Shown one piece after another: positions 31,037 through 34,401 of a stretch of 34,401 nt of DNA. The position numbers were made by a program, and so were the translations under genes. The notes beneath the pieces are model-generated. The model had not been told where the DNA came from. It was given only the letters and a program-made list of their open reading frames with translations, and searched no databases. The stretch covers positions 1 to 34,401 of the forward strand of contig DKJZ01000095.1 of NCBI GenBank assembly GCA_002454975.1, read 5' to 3'. Every line of letters starts with the position of its first letter. Positions within the stretch are counted from its first letter, which is position 1. The DNA is from Hylemonella sp. UBA6679 (GTDB taxonomy: Bacteria; Pseudomonadota; Gammaproteobacteria; Burkholderiales; Burkholderiaceae_C).

Positions 31037-31055
31037 TTTAGATATTTTATCTAAA
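31037..31055. promoter_or_regulatory. 19-bp perfect palindrome before the ATPase gene
   Basis: TTTAGATATTTTATCTAAA has 8-bp perfect arms around a 3-base centre, 25 bp before the ATPase ATG in A+T-rich DNA between two G+C-richer genes. Its size and position fit a dimeric repressor's operator. The cognate regulator is not identified. Confidence 0.55.
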
Positions 31056-31091
31056 TTTTGATAGTTACGGATATTTCCCGATGGAAACAAC

Positions 31092-33548
31092 TTACTCGTT
31101 TGCCGCGTACAGCTCGCGCTCTAGCGTTTGCAGGGCGGTTTTGAACTGGGGGCGACCGCCGAAGCTCTTGATGATTTCGGCCGGGCGGCCTATGTCGGTG
31201 AAGGGTTGCACGTTGAAGACGGTGTCGGCCTCAATGGTGGCAATACCTTCGTCAGCGTACTTGTCCAGCAAGGCGTCGATGACTTGGCGGGCTACGGGTC
31301 CGTAATGGGTGAAGACATCACGCTTCTTCACCCGCCGGGCGCGTTCTTGGCGTGTCAGGTAGGGCTGGTCGTAGGCCACGTGCAGCAGCAGGTCGAAGGG
31401 GTCGAGGTCTTTGTCCACCTCTTCGGCCAAGGCCTCGATCAGCACGCCGCGCGACTCCAGCTCTTCCATAAGAGCAGCTTTGCGGTCAGCATCAAACCAG
31501 GCTTGGAGGAACTTGTCCAGCGAGTCGTATTGCTTGCGCAGGTTGATGCGGGTGTAGTCGCGCAGGCTCTCGGTGACCAGCTTGCCATGGGCGTCCAGGT
31601 ACTGCACGCGCTCGCGGGCGACGGCCACGGTGACTTGGTTACCGACGACGTATTTGATGGGTGGCGTTGCGTCCGCGCCGCCAAAGGGGCCGAGGTCGCC
31701 GGGCAAGGCGCCATCACCGCCGGGGCCTGAGCCTTGCATGCCCACAGGCGGCGGGTCTGGCAGCGGTGTGGGCGGCTCGATGGGGTCTTCCCCCTTGGAA
31801 TCGTAGATTTGCACCGGCTCACCGTCAAAGTCCTTGTCGGCAAACAGCTCGGTGGCTCGCTTGAAGTCGAGGATGGTGAACCACGTCTTGCCGTGGTGCT
31901 CGTTGATGCGGGTGCCCCGGCCAATGATTTGCTTGAACAGCGTCATCGACTTGATGTTTTGGTCCAGCACGATGAGCTTGCAGGTCTGCGCGTCCACCCC
32001 GGTGCTCATGAGCTTGGAGGTGGTGGCAATCACCGGGTAAGTCTTCTCGGGGTCGATGAAGTTGTCGAGCTGGGCCTTGCCCTCGGCGTTGTCGCCTGTG
32101 ATTTGCACCACGTAGCGTGGGTTGTTTTTGCAAATATCGGCATTCGCATTGGCCAGCGCCTGCCGCATGCGGGCTGCGTGGTCGATGTCTTCGCAAAACA
32201 CAATGGTTTTGGCCATGCGGTCAGTCGCCTTCAGGTAGGCGCTGATGCGCTCGGCCACCACCGCGTCGCGGGGCTCCATGACGAGTTTGCGGTTCATGTC
32301 GGCACCGGTGTAGATGCGGTCTTCGATGAGCTGGCCTTTGTTGTCGGTCATGCCTGCCGTGGGGCGCCAGCCAAAGGTGTCCTTGTCCAGGTCCACCCGG
32401 ATGACTTTGTAGGGCGCCAAAAAGCCGTCTTCGATGCCTTGCTTCAGGCTGTAGGTGTAGATGGGCTCGCCGAAGTAGTCGGTGTTGGATGCGTCTGCGG
32501 TTTCTTTGGGCGTGGCAGTCAGGCCGACCTGGGTGGCCGAACTGAAGTAGGACAGGATGTCGCGCCAGGCCGAATCGTCAGCGGCGCTTCCTCGATGGCA
32601 CTCGTCCACGATGATGAGGTCGAAAAAGTCGGGGCTGAACTGCTTGTAGATGTTGCGCTCTTCCTCAGTTCCAGTGACAGCTTGGTACAGCGACAGGTAA
32701 ATTTCGTAGCTTTTATCCACCAGCTTGGTGGATTTGTTCACGGCCAGGTCCACCTCATCGACTGTGACCGTGCCCTGGGCATCGACACGCTCCACGCCTT
32801 TGGCGTTGGGGCTGAGCTTGGCCATGGCGCCCTTGAACGGGCGGAAGTCGTTGACCATGGTCTGGTCAATGAGGATGTTGCGGTCGGCCAGGAACAGGAT
32901 GCGTTTTTTGGCCTTGCTCTTCCACAGCCGCCAGATGATCTGAAAGGCGGTGTAGGTTTTGCCCGTGCCGGTGGCCATGACCAGCAGCACGCGGTTCTGG
33001 CCGTTGGCAATCGCCTCTACCGTGCGGTTGATGGCGTTGAGCTGGTAGTAGCGCGGGGTCTTGCTGGGCGCGTAATCGAACGCGGCCACGCGGCGCACCT
33101 CTTCGGACCAGCCTTTCCAGGCGCAGTAGCGATCCCAGAGCTCTTCGGGTGAGGGAAACTCATCCAGCGTCAGGTTGCGTTCCAGCACCCCATCGGCCAG
33201 CGTGGCGTCGCGGAACACAAAGCCGTCGCCATTGCTGGCGAACGCAAAGGGCACATCCAACAGCTCGGCGTACTTGATGGCCTGCCCCATGCCTGCGCCC
33301 ATGGCATGGTTGTTGTCTTTGGCTTCTAGCACCGCCAGCGGTTTTTTGGATTTGTAGAACAGGGCGTAGTCGGCACGCAGCACGGTGGACTTGTCGCGCT
33401 GGGCTTTTTGCCCGCGAACCACCACGCGCCCGGCCCGAAGGGGAAACTCGCGGTAGAGCTGGTCGATACCGTTCCACCCGGCAGCCACCATGGCGGGCCG
33501 GATGAATTTGTCGCAGATATCGCTTTCGGAGAGATTTTTCTTGTTCAT
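31092..33548 (-). CDS. hsdR: Type I restriction endonuclease subunit HsdR (EcoEI-like)
   Basis: An 818-residue restriction and translocation subunit. The N-terminal PD-(D/E)xK nuclease shows Asp60 and LEAKD with Glu75 and Lys77. The superfamily 2 motor has Walker A MATGTGKT (191-198), the DECH box (315-318), GLTATP after it and QIIGRGTR as motif VI. The C-terminal third is of the EcoEI_R_C kind that docks to HsdM, with a Pro/Gly-rich linker (PPTPLPDPPPVGMQGSGPGG) before it. Length and domains point to the type IB (EcoAI/EcoEI) group. The start MNKKNLSESD at 33548 is typical of the family; ATG 33593 is an alternative. It is the first gene of the island on this strand. Confidence 0.94.
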   Translation of the reverse strand: MNKKNLSESDICDKFIRPAMVAAGWNGIDQLYREFPLRAGRVVVRGQKAQRDKSTVLRADYALFYKSKKPLAVLEAKDNNHAMGAGMGQAIKYAELLDVPFAFASNGDGFVFRDATLADGVLERNLTLDEFPSPEELWDRYCAWKGWSEEVRRVAAFDYAPSKTPRYYQLNAINRTVEAIANGQNRVLLVMATGTGKTYTAFQIIWRLWKSKAKKRILFLADRNILIDQTMVNDFRPFKGAMAKLSPNAKGVERVDAQGTVTVDEVDLAVNKSTKLVDKSYEIYLSLYQAVTGTEEERNIYKQFSPDFFDLIIVDECHRGSAADDSAWRDILSYFSSATQVGLTATPKETADASNTDYFGEPIYTYSLKQGIEDGFLAPYKVIRVDLDKDTFGWRPTAGMTDNKGQLIEDRIYTGADMNRKLVMEPRDAVVAERISAYLKATDRMAKTIVFCEDIDHAARMRQALANANADICKNNPRYVVQITGDNAEGKAQLDNFIDPEKTYPVIATTSKLMSTGVDAQTCKLIVLDQNIKSMTLFKQIIGRGTRINEHHGKTWFTILDFKRATELFADKDFDGEPVQIYDSKGEDPIEPPTPLPDPPPVGMQGSGPGGDGALPGDLGPFGGADATPPIKYVVGNQVTVAVARERVQYLDAHGKLVTESLRDYTRINLRKQYDSLDKFLQAWFDADRKAALMEELESRGVLIEALAEEVDKDLDPFDLLLHVAYDQPYLTRQERARRVKKRDVFTHYGPVARQVIDALLDKYADEGIATIEADTVFNVQPFTDIGRPAEIIKSFGGRPQFKTALQTLERELYAANE

Positions 33549-33567
33549 TCCCTGTGGCGGCTTTTTG

Positions 33568-33625
33568 GCTTGAAACCTGTGTCTTTCAAGCATTATCAAG
33601 CGATATGCCGACTTGCCGCTTGAAA
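33568..33625. repeat. TTTCAAGC boxes upstream of hsdR
   Basis: GCTTGAAA at 33568-33575 and TTTCAAGC at 33584-33591 form a perfect 8-bp inverted repeat with an 8-bp spacer. Another GCTTGAAA lies at 33618-33625 and a partial ATCAAGC at 33595-33601. They fill the gap between the mnmE stop and the hsdR start and may be operator sites; the inverted pair could also fold as a hairpin after mnmE, but no T-run follows. Confidence 0.5.
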
Positions 33626-33644
33626 TCCGCGCTCGGAATGTTTG

Positions 33645-34401
33645 CTATTTGCCGATGCAAAACTTCGAAAAAATCACACCCAGCAAATCATCAGAAGTGA
33701 ACTCGCCAGTGATCTCGTTGAGGGCTTCTTGGGACAAGCGCAGCTCTTCGGCCAACAGGTCGAGGTGCTGGTCGCGCGCGGCCAGGTGCTGCGCGGCGAT
33801 GCTGAGGTGACCTTGCACACGGCGCAAGGCCTGCACATGCCGTTCTCGGGCCATGTACACCCCCTCGGTGCCCGACTGCCAGCCCGCAAGCCGCAGCAGC
33901 TCGGCGCGCAAAGCATCAAGCCCCGTGCCCGATTTTGCCGAGAGATAGATGGGCGCTGCTGCGTTTTTGGCGTCTGAAGCCAGGGGTATTTCGGTGCATT
34001 GCTTGTTGGGTGCGACGTCGAGTTTGTTGTAGACATCCAGCACGTTCACGCGGTCTTTCAACTGGCTTGCGAGGGTGTGCGCAATGTCTGCATCGGCTGC
34101 GACATAAGCGCTTTCATGTGCGCGGGTGAGGTCGTGCAAAAACAGCACCGCATCGGCCTGCGCAATTTCTTGCCAGGCGCGTTCGATGCCGATTTTTTCA
34201 ACCTCGTCGGTGCTATCCCTCAAGCCTGCGGTGTCGATGATGTGCACCGGCACACCTTCAATTTGTATGGTTTGCGTGACCTTGTCGCGCGTGGTGCCAG
34301 CGATAGGGGTGACGATGGCCAGCTCCGCGCCGGCCAAGGCGTTGAGCAGCGAGCTTTTGCCCGCGTTGGGCTGGCCCGCAATCACCACCTTGATGCCCTC
34401 G
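33645..34401 (-). CDS. mnmE: tRNA modification GTPase MnmE, C-terminal part
   Basis: The 5' end is cut by the window edge; 251 residues of the GTPase and C-terminal domains remain. The G motifs are G1 GQPNAGKSS, G2 AGTTRD, G3 DTAGLRD and G4 NKLD, and the protein ends in FCIGK with the catalytic-region cysteine of the C-terminal signature C(I/L)GK. MnmE with MnmG adds carboxymethylaminomethyl groups to wobble U34 of certain tRNAs. It is a housekeeping gene and marks the far border of the defence island; its stop lies 96 bp from the hsdR start codon. Confidence 0.96.
   Translation of the reverse strand, partial: EGIKVVIAGQPNAGKSSLLNALAGAELAIVTPIAGTTRDKVTQTIQIEGVPVHIIDTAGLRDSTDEVEKIGIERAWQEIAQADAVLFLHDLTRAHESAYVAADADIAHTLASQLKDRVNVLDVYNKLDVAPNKQCTEIPLASDAKNAAAPIYLSAKSGTGLDALRAELLRLAGWQSGTEGVYMARERHVQALRRVQGHLSIAAQHLAARDQHLDLLAEELRLSQEALNEITGEFTSDDLLGVIFSKFCIGK

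Noticed and set aside
31734..33152. A 472-codon open frame on the plus strand opposite hsdR
   Set aside because: It mirrors a clear hsdR reading frame, has no recognisable domain or ribosome-binding site, and long antisense frames are expected in G+C-rich DNA.
21568..33644. Integrase-borne genomic island with attachment sites in a tRNA
   Set aside because: No integrase, transposase, tRNA or IS ends are visible; the flanking repeats lie inside glpK and hsdS instead.

Overview
The window looks like a chromosome segment from a betaproteobacterium of the Comamonadaceae (Rhodoferax/Limnohabitans-like). The evidence is high-GC coding DNA, a Bug-type tripartite-tricarboxylate receptor, a metX-metW pair, glycine-rich RRM proteins, and an LptC-KdsC-KdsD cluster beside a CPA2 antiporter. 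The genus is inferred from gene style, not measured.

Layout. 1-1637 (+): the end of rsmE and an MFS transporter. 1750-5860 (-): a compact operon of a Bug solute receptor, an alpha/beta hydrolase, a YigZ-family protein and an M20 peptidase. 5991-8790 (+): a complete DctP-DctQ-DctM TRAP transporter with ATGA-type overlaps. 8793-10528 (-): metX-metW, preceded by a leader that reads as a SAM-II riboswitch followed by an intrinsic terminator. 10860-12148 (+): an ammonium transporter behind a good sigma-54 promoter match. 12481-13771 (+): two paralogous RRM/glycine-rich RNA-binding proteins, each with its own terminator. 13874-15135 (-): an SbtA-type bicarbonate transporter with a PII-like SbtB partner. 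15193-17467 (-): lptC, kdsC and kdsD. 17508-20044 (+): a Kef-type antiporter and apt. 20077-21567 (-): glpK.

Between glpK and the 3' end of mnmE (33645-34401) lies a defence island of about 12 kb, all on the minus strand. In transcription order it holds hsdR, an AAA-type ATPase, hsdM, an MNT nucleotidyltransferase, a HEPN-like protein, hsdS, then an AlbA_2/Schlafen-type ATP-binding protein and a DUF262-DUF1524 (GmrSD-like) protein.

The island carries two assembly scars. (1) A 121-bp copy of the glpK 5' end (119/121 identical, both differences synonymous) lies at 25218-25338. It is fused to a 14-codon remnant of the C-terminus of a second HsdS, so the AlbA_2-DUF262 cassette is bracketed by direct repeats of glpK. 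(2) A 44-bp copy of the hsdS 5' end (39/44 identical) lies just after hsdM, so the MNT-HEPN pair is bracketed by direct repeats of the hsdS start. Both cassettes therefore look inserted by recombination at gene starts that left a working copy of the target gene. No integrase or transposase is visible in the window.
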